The translations under genes and the position numbers were made by a program. This document shows positions 25,909-34,079 of a stretch of DNA of 64,000 nucleotides, piece by piece. The notes under the pieces are model-generated. The model saw nothing but the letters and a program-made list of their open reading frames with translations. It searched no databases and had not been told where the DNA came from. The stretch's first letter is position 1; each line of letters opens with the position of its first letter. Source of the DNA: Opitutaceae bacterium (GTDB taxonomy: Bacteria > Verrucomicrobiota > Verrucomicrobiia > Opitutales > Opitutaceae); assembly GCA_016794625.1 (NCBI GenBank), contig JAEUGY010000069.1, positions 1-64,000 of the forward strand. The letters are read 5' to 3'.

Positions 25909-27234
25909 TCAAGTACCTCCGACAGGACGAGCGGCACGGTCCGTCCCCAACAGCCCTGCTGTCGCCTGGAGAAAGTGTTGCGCCATAGTGGGGGCGCCGA
26001 AAAGCCGAAGCACCCCGTCCCGCCCAGCCCGGGCGAGCTCACGGCAGCGGTCCGGTTCCCGCAGCAGTTCGCTCCAGCCTGTCGCCAGCGCCGAGGGATC
26101 CCCCGGGCTCACGCAGCGGCCTCCGCCGGTCATTTCAATCAATTCAGGAAACGCCGCCGACCGCGGTTGCACCACCGGGACGCCACAGGCCATGGCTTCG
26201 ATGAGGTAGAGCCCGAACGCCTCCGGGTACTGCACCGGCACGGAAAACAGCGTGAGACTACGGAGGAACTCGATCTTTTCCTCGCGGGTCAGGTTGGGAT
26301 GCCAGCTGACCCGGGCCTCCAACCCCGCTTCGGCCAGCCGTCGCTTCGCGGAGGCGATGCCCCGTTCGTCGCCGGCGGTTGCGGCACCGCCGATCTTGAG
26401 TCGCGTCGTGCCATCCCCGTGGTCGCGCGCGAGGGCAATAAAGGCATCGACCAGCGCCCACAGTCCCTTCTCCCGACTCATCCGGGCCAGATAACCGATC
26501 GTCGGAGTCGCCGGTGCCGTCGTCGCGGGCGAGTACCCCTCCACCTGGATACCGTTGTAGGCCACCTTCACCTGACCAGGGGCCAGCGCGAGACGCTGGC
26601 CGATGTAGTCCGCGTAGAACCGCGTGGGCGACAGAAGCAGGTCGGCGGTCTTGAGCCGCGCGGCCAGCTCCGCCCAGCAGCGCGATCGGTAAGGCTCGGG
26701 CAGTCCGTCGAGGAAGAGGTCCTCCCCTTGAAAGAAGACCACCACCGGCGACCCGATGCGCCGCTTCACTTCACCCGCAAAGCCGGCCAGCAGCGCGTTG
26801 GATAGACAGACGAGGTCGGGTTTCTCGATCTTTTCGAGCCACGTCATCAAGTTTTCCAACTCCTTGCGCAGGCGGCTGGCGTCGATCTGCAGCATCTCCA
26901 GCGTCATCTCCCCGTGGTCCCGCGCGGAGGTCATGTGACTGTGCCGCGCCGCCCATTTCAACAGCCCCGTGGAATTGAGAAGACGGTCGAAGGCGGCCGG
27001 CGTGTGACGGAACAACGCTAGTTTCTGCTGGAGGAAGACATTGATGCCGCCAAAAAACACCGGGACCTGCTCCGCCCCGGCCAGCGCCGGTTCATCCAGA
27101 ATCAGGGGCAGGTAAAGCGGTGCGATCGTGACCTCATGACCCATCCGCTGCAACTCGCGCGCCATCGCATTGTCGCGCATGCAGGCGCCACAGTAATAAC
27201 TCCCGGTTCCGGCAGTGAGGAAAACGAGCTTCAC
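25909..27234 (-). CDS. GT4-family glycosyltransferase
   Basis: A 441-aa GT-B fold glycosyltransferase of the retaining GT4 type. The N-terminus (FLTAGTGSYYCGACMRDNAMA) holds a CxxC pair found in a known subgroup of these enzymes. The nucleotide-sugar-binding half shows IGYLARMSREKGLWALVDAF and the E-x7-E motif in PEAFGLYLIEAMACGVPVV. The donor and acceptor cannot be assigned. The start is GTG at 27234, 9 bases past the propeller lipoprotein gene, so translation is likely coupled. It is near the downstream end of a long minus-strand run that includes the acid-reduction genes. Confidence 0.85.
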   Translation of the reverse strand: MKLVFLTAGTGSYYCGACMRDNAMARELQRMGHEVTIAPLYLPLILDEPALAGAEQVPVFFGGINVFLQQKLALFRHTPAAFDRLLNSTGLLKWAARHSHMTSARDHGEMTLEMLQIDASRLRKELENLMTWLEKIEKPDLVCLSNALLAGFAGEVKRRIGSPVVVFFQGEDLFLDGLPEPYRSRCWAELAARLKTADLLLSPTRFYADYIGQRLALAPGQVKVAYNGIQVEGYSPATTAPATPTIGYLARMSREKGLWALVDAFIALARDHGDGTTRLKIGGAATAGDERGIASAKRRLAEAGLEARVSWHPNLTREEKIEFLRSLTLFSVPVQYPEAFGLYLIEAMACGVPVVQPRSAAFPELIEMTGGGRCVSPGDPSALATGWSELLREPDRCRELARAGRDGVLRLFGAPTMAQHFLQATAGLLGTDRAARPVGGT

Positions 27235-27243
27235 GACACTCCC

Positions 27244-28452
27244 TCAGTTCACCTTCACGGCGGGTTTGGGACCCGCCCGCAGCGCGAAGACCGTGCCCTT
27301 GTCGCCGCCGACCACCAGCTGGCGTCCGCCGAAGGCGGGTGACGCGACCAGCGACTCCCCGAGATCGAGGCTCCACAGCTCCGCGCCGGCATCGAGGCTG
27401 GCGGCGTAGAGCCGGCCGTCACTTGACCCAAAGACCACACCATCGGTGAAGAGAATGGGCGAGCCCTCCACCCGGCCACCGGTCCTGAATGTCCAGACCG
27501 CCGCGCCCGTCGCGCGATGGATCGCATGCAGGTGTTTGTCGCGCGACCCAATCAGAACCAAGCGGTCATTGACCGCCGGCGAACTAAAGAACGGCAGCGC
27601 CCGATCCTCGTAGGTCCAGGCGACCGTGCCGGCTGCGACATCGAAGGCGACCGCCTGATTCGCGTAGTTGCCGCAGTAGGCGAGCGTGCCAAAGGTGGCG
27701 ATGGAGGCCGGGATTTGCGCGGTGGTCGCGATCTTGTGCACGAGCGTGCCGTCCTTGAGATTGACCACGTGCAACTGCGAGTCGCAGCCGCCGAACACGA
27801 TCCAGCGCCCGTCGACGACCGCCGGGGAGCCATTGATGAAATCATCGGTCTTGTAGCTCCAGACCAGAGCCCCATCGGCGGCCTTGAGCACGCGGGTGGT
27901 TCCATCGTAGCCATTGACCAGCACCCAGTCGGCGGAGTTGTCGGGTGCACGAATCGTGATCGCGCCGGAACTGATCTTGTCCTCGCTCGCAAACCGCCAG
28001 ACCTCGCGCCCGGTCGCTGCATCCAACGCGTAGAGACGGCCATCATTGGAGGAGAGAAAAACCCGGCCCGGGGACAGGGCCGGAGCTGCGGTGATCGCGT
28101 CCTGGGTCGTGAACGACCACACTTCGCGCCCAGTTTCCGCGTCCAGCACATGCAAAATGCCTTTGGCGGTCCCGACATAGATCCGGCCCGCCGCGATGGC
28201 CGCCTCCGCGGAAATCGAACCCGAAGCGGTGAACGTCCACGCCACCACCGGATCGCGCAGCACCGGCCCCTCGACCCGACCGCTGAGAGCCGGGCCCCCG
28301 CGGGTCATGGGCCACGCGACCTCGGGCTCGGGCTTCGACTCCGCTTGCTTCGCGGGCGTCGCTCCGCGCTCGCCACACCCAGAAACGACCAGGGACAGCG
28401 CGGCCAGAAGCGGGCAGAAACGGCGAAAAAAGGACGAAGTCGGTTTGACCAC
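27244..28452 (-). CDS. PQQ-like beta-propeller lipoprotein (BamB-like fold)
   Basis: A 402-aa lipoprotein. The signal ends in the lipobox LVVSGC, with Cys26 as the lipidated residue. Unlike the other propellers here it lacks the WRGP start and instead opens PMTRGGPALSG. It carries a regular series of PQQ-like blades, such as LDAETGREVW, LDAATGREVW, LKAADGALVW and IHRATGAAVW. Lipid anchoring and about 400 aa recall BamB of the outer-membrane assembly machine, but BamB neighbours are absent, so a periplasmic scaffold is the safer reading. The start is GTG at 28452, 18 bases past the alcohol dehydrogenase stop. Nine bases separate its end from the glycosyltransferase, so these genes look like one operon. 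Confidence 0.85.
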   Translation of the reverse strand: MVKPTSSFFRRFCPLLAALSLVVSGCGERGATPAKQAESKPEPEVAWPMTRGGPALSGRVEGPVLRDPVVAWTFTASGSISAEAAIAAGRIYVGTAKGILHVLDAETGREVWSFTTQDAITAAPALSPGRVFLSSNDGRLYALDAATGREVWRFASEDKISSGAITIRAPDNSADWVLVNGYDGTTRVLKAADGALVWSYKTDDFINGSPAVVDGRWIVFGGCDSQLHVVNLKDGTLVHKIATTAQIPASIATFGTLAYCGNYANQAVAFDVAAGTVAWTYEDRALPFFSSPAVNDRLVLIGSRDKHLHAIHRATGAAVWTFRTGGRVEGSPILFTDGVVFGSSDGRLYAASLDAGAELWSLDLGESLVASPAFGGRQLVVGGDKGTVFALRAGPKPAVKVN

Positions 28453-28470
28453 GGGAGTGTAACGGTGGGT

Positions 28471-29625
28471 TTAATTCACCGGCGAGACCGGGCTCGCCAA
28501 CGCGTCCTGATAGAGTGCGACAAAATCCTCCGCTTGCAATGGCCGCGGATTGAAACGTCCAGTCCATTGGCGCATGGCGTCTTCCGCCAGCAAGGCAAAG
28601 TCCATGCCCTGAGCATCGAGGCGGGGCAACCGGCTCCGCGCCTCCAGGCTCTCCACCCAATCGACCAACGAGAGGCCCGGCGCCTCGCCCAGCTGCCCCA
28701 GAATGGACTCGAAGTGCGCGTACACCGCCGCCGCCGCCGGCACCCGGGCATTGAACCGCAGGACGGCCGGCAGCATGAGCGCGACGGCCTGCCCGTGCAC
28801 GACCCCGTGGCGCGCCGTCAATGGATTGGCGCTGGCGTGGGCCGCCCCGAGCATGCTGTTTTCAATGGCGAGACCGGCCAGCGCGGCGCCGAGCAGCATG
28901 TGCCCGCGGTCGGACTCGCTCGCCCGGTTCTCGATCACCCGCCCGATGGCCAGGGCGAGGTGCCGAAACGCCGCATCCGCATAAAGGGACGACAACGGAT
29001 TCCGCTTTGTGCAGACCGCGGACTCGATCGCATGGGTCAAGGCATCCAGGCCGCTCAACACCGCGACCGTCTGCGGCAGACTGGCCGTGAGTTCGGGATC
29101 GAGGATCGCGGCATAAGGCCGGGCCTTCGGGTCGCCACAGGCCATTTTCTCATGCGTGTCATCACGACTGATCAACGCGTACGACTGGCACTCGCTGCCC
29201 GTGCCGGCACTGGTGGGGATGGCGATCAGGGGCAGCAGCGGGCGGGATGCCTTGCCGTAGCCGTGATAATCGCGCATCCGTCCGCCATTGCTGAGGAGGA
29301 AATTGCCGGCTTTGGCCGTATCCAAACTGCTGCCCCCACCGAGCGCGACCACACAATCGAAGGAGCCCGCCCGTGCCGCGTCCGCACAGGCGGCGGCATC
29401 GGACTCGGTCGGATTCTCCTTCGCGGCGGCAAAGAGCGTCGCCGGTAGTCCGGCATCGCCCAGCAGACGCAACGCCCGCTCCGTGTGCCCCGCCTTGAGC
29501 AGGCCAGGATCGCTGACCAGAAACACGCGGCTTCCACCCGCCTCGCGCACGCAGCCCGCAAGCTCGCGCAGGGAGCCCGGGCCGAAGACGAGTTTGGGCG
29601 AGGGCCGGGAAGAAAAGGGCTCCAT
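28471..29625 (-). CDS. Iron-containing (group III) alcohol dehydrogenase
   Basis: A 384-aa NAD(P)-dependent dehydrogenase interconverting alcohols and aldehydes. The nucleotide-binding GGGSSLDTAKAG and TSAGTGSE segments are present. Metal ligands are Asp in ILDPEL, His in LDALTHAIES, and the two His in RHGVVHGQAVA. Length matches the family. It stands downstream of the LuxC-like reductase and LuxE-like enzyme, which would make an aldehyde, so this enzyme is placed to reduce that aldehyde to an alcohol. The 114-base gap to the reductase holds a two-tier hairpin. Confidence 0.9.
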   Translation of the reverse strand: MEPFSSRPSPKLVFGPGSLRELAGCVREAGGSRVFLVSDPGLLKAGHTERALRLLGDAGLPATLFAAAKENPTESDAAACADAARAGSFDCVVALGGGSSLDTAKAGNFLLSNGGRMRDYHGYGKASRPLLPLIAIPTSAGTGSECQSYALISRDDTHEKMACGDPKARPYAAILDPELTASLPQTVAVLSGLDALTHAIESAVCTKRNPLSSLYADAAFRHLALAIGRVIENRASESDRGHMLLGAALAGLAIENSMLGAAHASANPLTARHGVVHGQAVALMLPAVLRFNARVPAAAAVYAHFESILGQLGEAPGLSLVDWVESLEARSRLPRLDAQGMDFALLAEDAMRQWTGRFNPRPLQAEDFVALYQDALASPVSPVN

Positions 29626-29657
29626 GGGTTTAGTCGGCCGGCCGCCGTCGGGTCACG

Positions 29658-29706
29658 CGGGACAGGTCGCCCACCCGGCGGTCATGCCGGTCGGTCGACC
29701 TGCCCG
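29658..29706 (-). other. Two-tier hairpin between the reductase and alcohol dehydrogenase genes
   Basis: CGGGACAGGTCG (29658-29669) pairs with CGACCTGCCCG (29696-29706), one bulged A. Inside, CCGGC (29675-29679) pairs with GCCGG (29686-29690). The GGGACAGG also resembles the dispersed-repeat core but lacks the flanking AATAA/ATTT. It may act as an intergenic RNA structure setting the ratio of the two proteins. Confidence 0.4.
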
Positions 29707-29739
29707 GGTCCGTTCGGCCGATACAGCATGCGGAAGGGA

Positions 29740-31179
29740 TCAAACCACCGCGGCGAGGTCTCCCTGGAGGGCGCGACGCCGATAGAGGAACTCAAACAGG
29801 TTTCCTTCGTGGGGCTGCTCCCATTGGACCCGGGTGGTGGGATACGGACCAAGGTTGAGGCGCTCGATGTTCGTGCTCATCATGAGCTGGTCGCCCCAGG
29901 CCCGGTCGTTCGTGAAGGCGGACACCACCAGCGAATCGCCGATGGTGCCGATCATGCGGGGCTGCGGCACCTGCAGCAGGCTGGCAAACGGGAACATGAA
30001 CTCGGTGTTGGCCAGCGGATGCTCCAAGTCGTCGCACGCAATCAGCGTCGGTTGCAGGAAGGTCTGGCCGTAACGCTCCACGAGACGCGGACCCTGCCGG
30101 TACCGGGCGGTCAGGTCCTGGGCGCCGGGCACCCGGAGCAGCTCCTCGATGCGTTCGTCGATACCGCGGGCCATCGCCGGGTTGGCGAACCCACAGAGCA
30201 AGGCATCGGGGTGCGTGCGCGGGAGCGGCTCAATCGCCGCGAGGCGCCGCGCCAGGGCATCACCGATCGCGTCCCGGTGGCGGCTGACGAGCAGCGAGGA
30301 CGCATTGATGCAGCTGCGGCCGCCATTGGCCGCGATCGACTGCACCACGACATCGAGATGCCGGGCCCAGTCGTCGATAAAATCATCCCCGATCAGCACC
30401 TTGCTCCGCCCGGAACCGTGCACTTGGATGTGTCGATACGGCTCATACTTCTTCAACGTGGTGTCATTGCCGAACGCGATGGCACGCCCGGTGCCGAAGA
30501 GCAGCGTGTCGCCACCGTCGTGCGTCGTGGAGTAGAAACTGAACGCCTCGCGCGGGAAGCCGGCGGCGATCATGGCCTGAATGATCCGGAAGGGCGTGAG
30601 CGGATCCTCGCGGCCCGGCTTGAGCACCACGGGCACCTTCATCACGAGCGCAGGCAGCCAAAGCGAGTTCACGCCCGGGGAATTGCTCGGCAACAGCACG
30701 CCCAGGCTGTTGGTCTGGGGGAAAAAGTTCACATCCAGCCCGTCGCGACGCACAAAGCCGCGATCGAACAGCTCCAGCGGCAGTCCGCGCGTCAGCCCGG
30801 TCAGCACGGCGCGGATGTTCGACATCGCGGCATGGACCTTGCCCATGTTGAGACGACCGAGGGTATGCGGAAGCCCGGTGAGCTGGGACAGCGCGGCCAC
30901 ATAATCGGCCGGACTCTGGAGCCGGTCGCCGTCGCCCCAGGGCAGATCGCCGTGGAGGAACAACTCGGCGGCTTTCTCACAATACCCCACAAGGGTCTCG
31001 CACGGATACTCGTGCAGCCGCTCGACGACGCGCGACAGGTGCTGCAGATCGCGCCGGATCAGGCCGGAATTCGCGACGCTGACTTCGAGCGTCTGTTCGC
31101 CCAGGGAAAACTTGAGGGTATCAAGACTCCGATACGGCTGGCCGAGCCGGAGGGACGGAATATGGAGGGTGTCCTTCAT
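29740..31179 (-). CDS. LuxC-like acyl reductase / aldehyde dehydrogenase family
   Basis: A 479-aa member of the aldehyde-dehydrogenase superfamily. Its length is that of LuxC fatty-acid reductase (about 480 aa). Cys290 in ANGGRSCINAS lies where LuxC has its acylated cysteine (near 286). The cofactor region includes LPSNSPGVNSLWLPALVMK and VVLKPGREDPLTPFR, and TLLFGTGRAIAFGND. Partners are a LuxE-like adenylating enzyme 13 bases upstream and an alcohol dehydrogenase downstream, so reduction of an acyl thioester to an aldehyde with NAD(P)H is inferred. No luxAB or luxD-like genes are seen. An acyl-CoA reductase or aryl acid reductase remains possible. Confidence 0.78.
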   Translation of the reverse strand: MKDTLHIPSLRLGQPYRSLDTLKFSLGEQTLEVSVANSGLIRRDLQHLSRVVERLHEYPCETLVGYCEKAAELFLHGDLPWGDGDRLQSPADYVAALSQLTGLPHTLGRLNMGKVHAAMSNIRAVLTGLTRGLPLELFDRGFVRRDGLDVNFFPQTNSLGVLLPSNSPGVNSLWLPALVMKVPVVLKPGREDPLTPFRIIQAMIAAGFPREAFSFYSTTHDGGDTLLFGTGRAIAFGNDTTLKKYEPYRHIQVHGSGRSKVLIGDDFIDDWARHLDVVVQSIAANGGRSCINASSLLVSRHRDAIGDALARRLAAIEPLPRTHPDALLCGFANPAMARGIDERIEELLRVPGAQDLTARYRQGPRLVERYGQTFLQPTLIACDDLEHPLANTEFMFPFASLLQVPQPRMIGTIGDSLVVSAFTNDRAWGDQLMMSTNIERLNLGPYPTTRVQWEQPHEGNLFEFLYRRRALQGDLAAVV

Positions 31180-31192
31180 GGCGGTGGCGGGT

Positions 31193-32266
31193 TCAGTAAA
31201 CGCCTTCGATGATGGTCTTGGTCAGTGATTGGAACGGGCGCACGTCGCCGACCCCGTCCCAGGGAAACTCGTCGCAGGGCGGCCGGCGGATGGCTTCGTC
31301 GCGTTCGAGGAACCGCGGCACAAAGAATTCCCGCGTCATGGTGGTCAGCTCGACCCGCCCGTAAGCCCCGTAAGGCATAAGTTCCGAGGGCTTGTCGGGA
31401 TTGACAATCCGCAGCACCGCCCGCGGCTGGGGGGAGTAGTAGGTCAGGCTGTAGTTGTCCTCTGGTTTCAATTTCCGACTGATGGCGAGGCCCATCAAGG
31501 TGTTGCCGTACGTGGGGGCGAAGTTGATCTTGCCCTCCAGCACCTCCTCCACGACGAAACGCACGTACTGGGGCGTCATGGTGGTGCCCCCGGCGAAGAC
31601 CGCCTTGATGCCGGCCTTCACCAGCGACATCCGTTCGGCGAGGTTCTCCAGTAGACGCGGGGTGGTGAACATGCACGTGATGTTGCGGTGGCGGATGATG
31701 GTCGCCGCCTGGTCGATCACGTGCTCCTGGTACTTCCGCGCCATCGCAATCTCGCCCATGCCGATGAGTCGCTTCACCCAGCGGGGATCGAGGTCGACAA
31801 AGTAACACGAGCCACCGCGGTGGTTGGCGAGATGTTCGATCGCCAGGCGCAGCCGGCGCGGACCGGTCGGACCGACCATGAGCCAGTTCGTGCCTTTGGG
31901 GAAGAAGTCGGGACCGTAGTGATCGCTGAACTCCTCGTAATCGACCTTGTAGTCGTCCCACCCGATCCGCTGTTTCGGCATGCCGGTCGTGCCGCCGGTC
32001 TCGAAGATGTTGTACGGGCGGCCCGCGTAGGCCTTCGGAACGAAGCGCTCCGGCTGTTCCTTGCGCAGCACCTCGTCGTCGAAGGCCTCGAACTTTGCCA
32101 TGTCGGCAAAGCAGGTGATCTCCTTGACGGGATCCCAGCCGGCGGTCTTGGCCCACGAGAGCCAGTAGTCGCAACCGGTGGCCGGAGAAAAATGCCAAGC
32201 GACCATCTCGCGGGTCCAGGCATCAAGGGCGGCTTGCGCCGCGGGGACGGTGAGGGTGCTGCTCAT
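31193..32266 (-). CDS. LuxE-like adenylate-forming (acyl-activating) enzyme
   Basis: A 357-aa ANL-superfamily enzyme. The ATP phosphate loop is ETGGTTGMPKQR (residues 89-100), and PTYGNTLMGLA and GAYGRVELTTM match later conserved blocks. It ends soon after the core and lacks the roughly 120-residue C-terminal lid domain of full CoA ligases. LuxE acyl-protein synthetases (about 370 aa) have the same short form. It probably activates a carboxylic acid with ATP and passes it to the partner reductase. Its ATG overlaps the symporter stop as ATGA, and the reductase starts 13 bases later. Acid identity (fatty or aromatic) is not readable from the sequence. Confidence 0.75.
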   Translation of the reverse strand: MSSTLTVPAAQAALDAWTREMVAWHFSPATGCDYWLSWAKTAGWDPVKEITCFADMAKFEAFDDEVLRKEQPERFVPKAYAGRPYNIFETGGTTGMPKQRIGWDDYKVDYEEFSDHYGPDFFPKGTNWLMVGPTGPRRLRLAIEHLANHRGGSCYFVDLDPRWVKRLIGMGEIAMARKYQEHVIDQAATIIRHRNITCMFTTPRLLENLAERMSLVKAGIKAVFAGGTTMTPQYVRFVVEEVLEGKINFAPTYGNTLMGLAISRKLKPEDNYSLTYYSPQPRAVLRIVNPDKPSELMPYGAYGRVELTTMTREFFVPRFLERDEAIRRPPCDEFPWDGVGDVRPFQSLTKTIIEGVY

Positions 32267-33774
32267 GACGATTTAAGGGGGAAGAATTTGGCCAGAATGC
32301 GTTCCGGCGGCGGCCGCGTGAGGAGCGAAACCACCACCAGCGTAACCGTGCACAGGACCACCAAGGCCGCAACGGGCAACATGCCGCCGACGAGGAATTT
32401 TCGGTTCGCACCGAAGTCCGCCGCCACAAACATCGCGATCCAGGCCGCCCCGGTGACCGCGATCGCCGCAAAGGCCGCCGGCGCCGTCACCCGGCGCCAG
32501 TACAGCGCCGCGATCAAGAGGGGGAAAAGCCCGGCATACCCGCTGAAACACCAGGTACCCAGCGCGAAAATCTGCCGGGTGCCGCCGAAGGTCATGAGGT
32601 AGGTGAACGCCACCACCACCACGATGAATCCGCGGGCGATCCACACCAGGGTCTGGTCGGAGAAACGATTCTCTCCAAAGTGATGCACCACGATGTCGCG
32701 GGTGAACATGGTGCCGATGGCGATGAACTGGGCATCGAGTGAAATCGCCGCGAGCACACCCGCCGCGACCAGGCCCGACACCACGGGGGAGGTCAGCTTG
32801 CCGACCATCAGTCCCAGCACCGCGTTTGACCCGGTCCCGGGTGGCACCACGGGCGTATCCGTGCCGGGCAGCAACGCACCGGTGGCCCAGAATCCGATCA
32901 GGATGCAGGGCAGCCAGGCCAGCAGGATCGAGACGGGTTGGGCGACGAGCAGGACCTTGTACGACTGGGCCGATCGCGCGGTGAGAAAATTCTGAAACAC
33001 ATGCGGAAACGCGCCGACCGAAAGCGGGATCATCAGGTAGGTGAAGAACTCCAGCTCGCCGATGTTGCCTTCACGCACCGCCTTCGCGGGCTTCGCCGCC
33101 GCCGACGCCGCTTCCATGCCGCCGAGCGAGTCGGCGATCAGCCAGAAGGCCAGCAGCGCCATGCTGACAAAGACAAAGGTCTGAAACACATTCACCCAGG
33201 CCGCGCTGCGCGCACCGCCCATGAAGACGTAGAAGAGCACCACGCCGGAAATCACCGCCATTGTCACGGGCGGGGGAATCGCACCCCGGGTGGCCGCGAA
33301 CGTTTCCGGAAATGCACCGGTGGTCACGCCCGCCACGACGGAGCCGACTCCGAGGAGGCCGACGATCACATACGGCACCAGCAGGCCCACCAGCATGGGG
33401 AACAGGAGGTAGCCGATCGCCCGGCTCTGGAACCGGTCGCGGAAATACTCGATCTGGGTGACGTAGCCGTACTTCTTGCCGAGGGACCAGAGCGGCAGTC
33501 CGATCAGGAAAAAACAGGCTGGGTGCATGAGGGCCGACCACGACGCCAGTTTGCCAAACGTGCCGACTCCGTAGTCGAAGGTCTCAGCCGTGCTGCCCAC
33601 GAGGGCAAACGACGTCATCGTCGTGCCGAACACCGTCATGAAGAGCACAAACGGACCAAGCGAGCGACTGGCGACAAAGTAGTCCGCCGTGCCACCCCGG
33701 AAAAACCGCACGCTGACCAGTCCGAGGGTGACGACCAGTAGCAGGTAAATCCCAATGATGACCGCGGGAATCAT
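32263..33774 (-). CDS. Sodium:solute symporter (SSS family)
   Basis: A 503-aa inner-membrane protein with about 13 helices, starting IPAVIIGIYLLLVVTLGLVS. It shows typical SSS segments: DYFVASRSLGPFVLFMTVFG, VTQIEYFRDRFQSRAIGYLL, FYVFMGGARSAAWVNVFQT and FTYLMTFGGTRQIFALG. The family couples Na+ influx to uptake of small solutes, often carboxylates. Its ATG overlaps the stop of the small gene upstream, and its stop overlaps the start of the LuxE-like gene downstream (ATGA both times). The natural inference is that it imports the acid that the next three enzymes reduce. Confidence 0.9.
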   Translation of the reverse strand: MIPAVIIGIYLLLVVTLGLVSVRFFRGGTADYFVASRSLGPFVLFMTVFGTTMTSFALVGSTAETFDYGVGTFGKLASWSALMHPACFFLIGLPLWSLGKKYGYVTQIEYFRDRFQSRAIGYLLFPMLVGLLVPYVIVGLLGVGSVVAGVTTGAFPETFAATRGAIPPPVTMAVISGVVLFYVFMGGARSAAWVNVFQTFVFVSMALLAFWLIADSLGGMEAASAAAKPAKAVREGNIGELEFFTYLMIPLSVGAFPHVFQNFLTARSAQSYKVLLVAQPVSILLAWLPCILIGFWATGALLPGTDTPVVPPGTGSNAVLGLMVGKLTSPVVSGLVAAGVLAAISLDAQFIAIGTMFTRDIVVHHFGENRFSDQTLVWIARGFIVVVVAFTYLMTFGGTRQIFALGTWCFSGYAGLFPLLIAALYWRRVTAPAAFAAIAVTGAAWIAMFVAADFGANRKFLVGGMLPVAALVVLCTVTLVVVSLLTRPPPERILAKFFPLKSS

Positions 33775-34037
33775 CGCGCCGCGGTGGGATCAACGGGCGG
33801 TGAGGCGGGAACCGTCGGGGCGGCCGGGGAGCCCGGCTCTGCATCCAGTCCGACCGGCCAGCAGTACCGGCCCGCGAGGAACCAACCCACCGCCACGAAC
33901 AGGGTCCACGCCACATGATAGGCGAGACTGATGGGCAAGACGCCCAGCACCAGGGTGGGATCGGCCTTCCACCAGAAATCCTGATGGAGGACCGCCAGCA
34001 CCACGAAGTAACTCAAGACCAGGGCTCGTTTGGACAT
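33771..34037 (-). CDS. Small membrane protein, DUF3311-like symporter partner
   Basis: An 88-aa protein with two hydrophobic segments (VLSYFVVLAVLHQDFWW and VLPISLAYHVAWTLFVAVGWFLA) and a Pro/Ala-rich tail. Small proteins of this type (DUF3311/YhdT-like) often precede SSS symporter genes and are thought to assist them; this is family knowledge. The stop overlaps the symporter ATG by four bases. It lies 42 bases upstream (on the minus strand) of nothing else but follows the propeller gene at 34080, which is on the same strand. Confidence 0.75.
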   Translation of the reverse strand: MSKRALVLSYFVVLAVLHQDFWWKADPTLVLGVLPISLAYHVAWTLFVAVGWFLAGRYCWPVGLDAEPGSPAAPTVPASPPVDPTAAR

Positions 34038-34079
34038 CGGTTCGGTTGAGCCGTGTACGGTGGGGGCGCCGTGTCCGTC

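Noticed and set aside
29658..29669. Extra copy of the dispersed repeat
   Set aside because: Only GGGACAGGTCG matches; the flanking AATAA and ATTT are missing and it is part of a hairpin.
28471..32266. A bioluminescence lux operon
   Set aside because: No luciferase (luxAB) or acyl transferase (luxD) gene is present.
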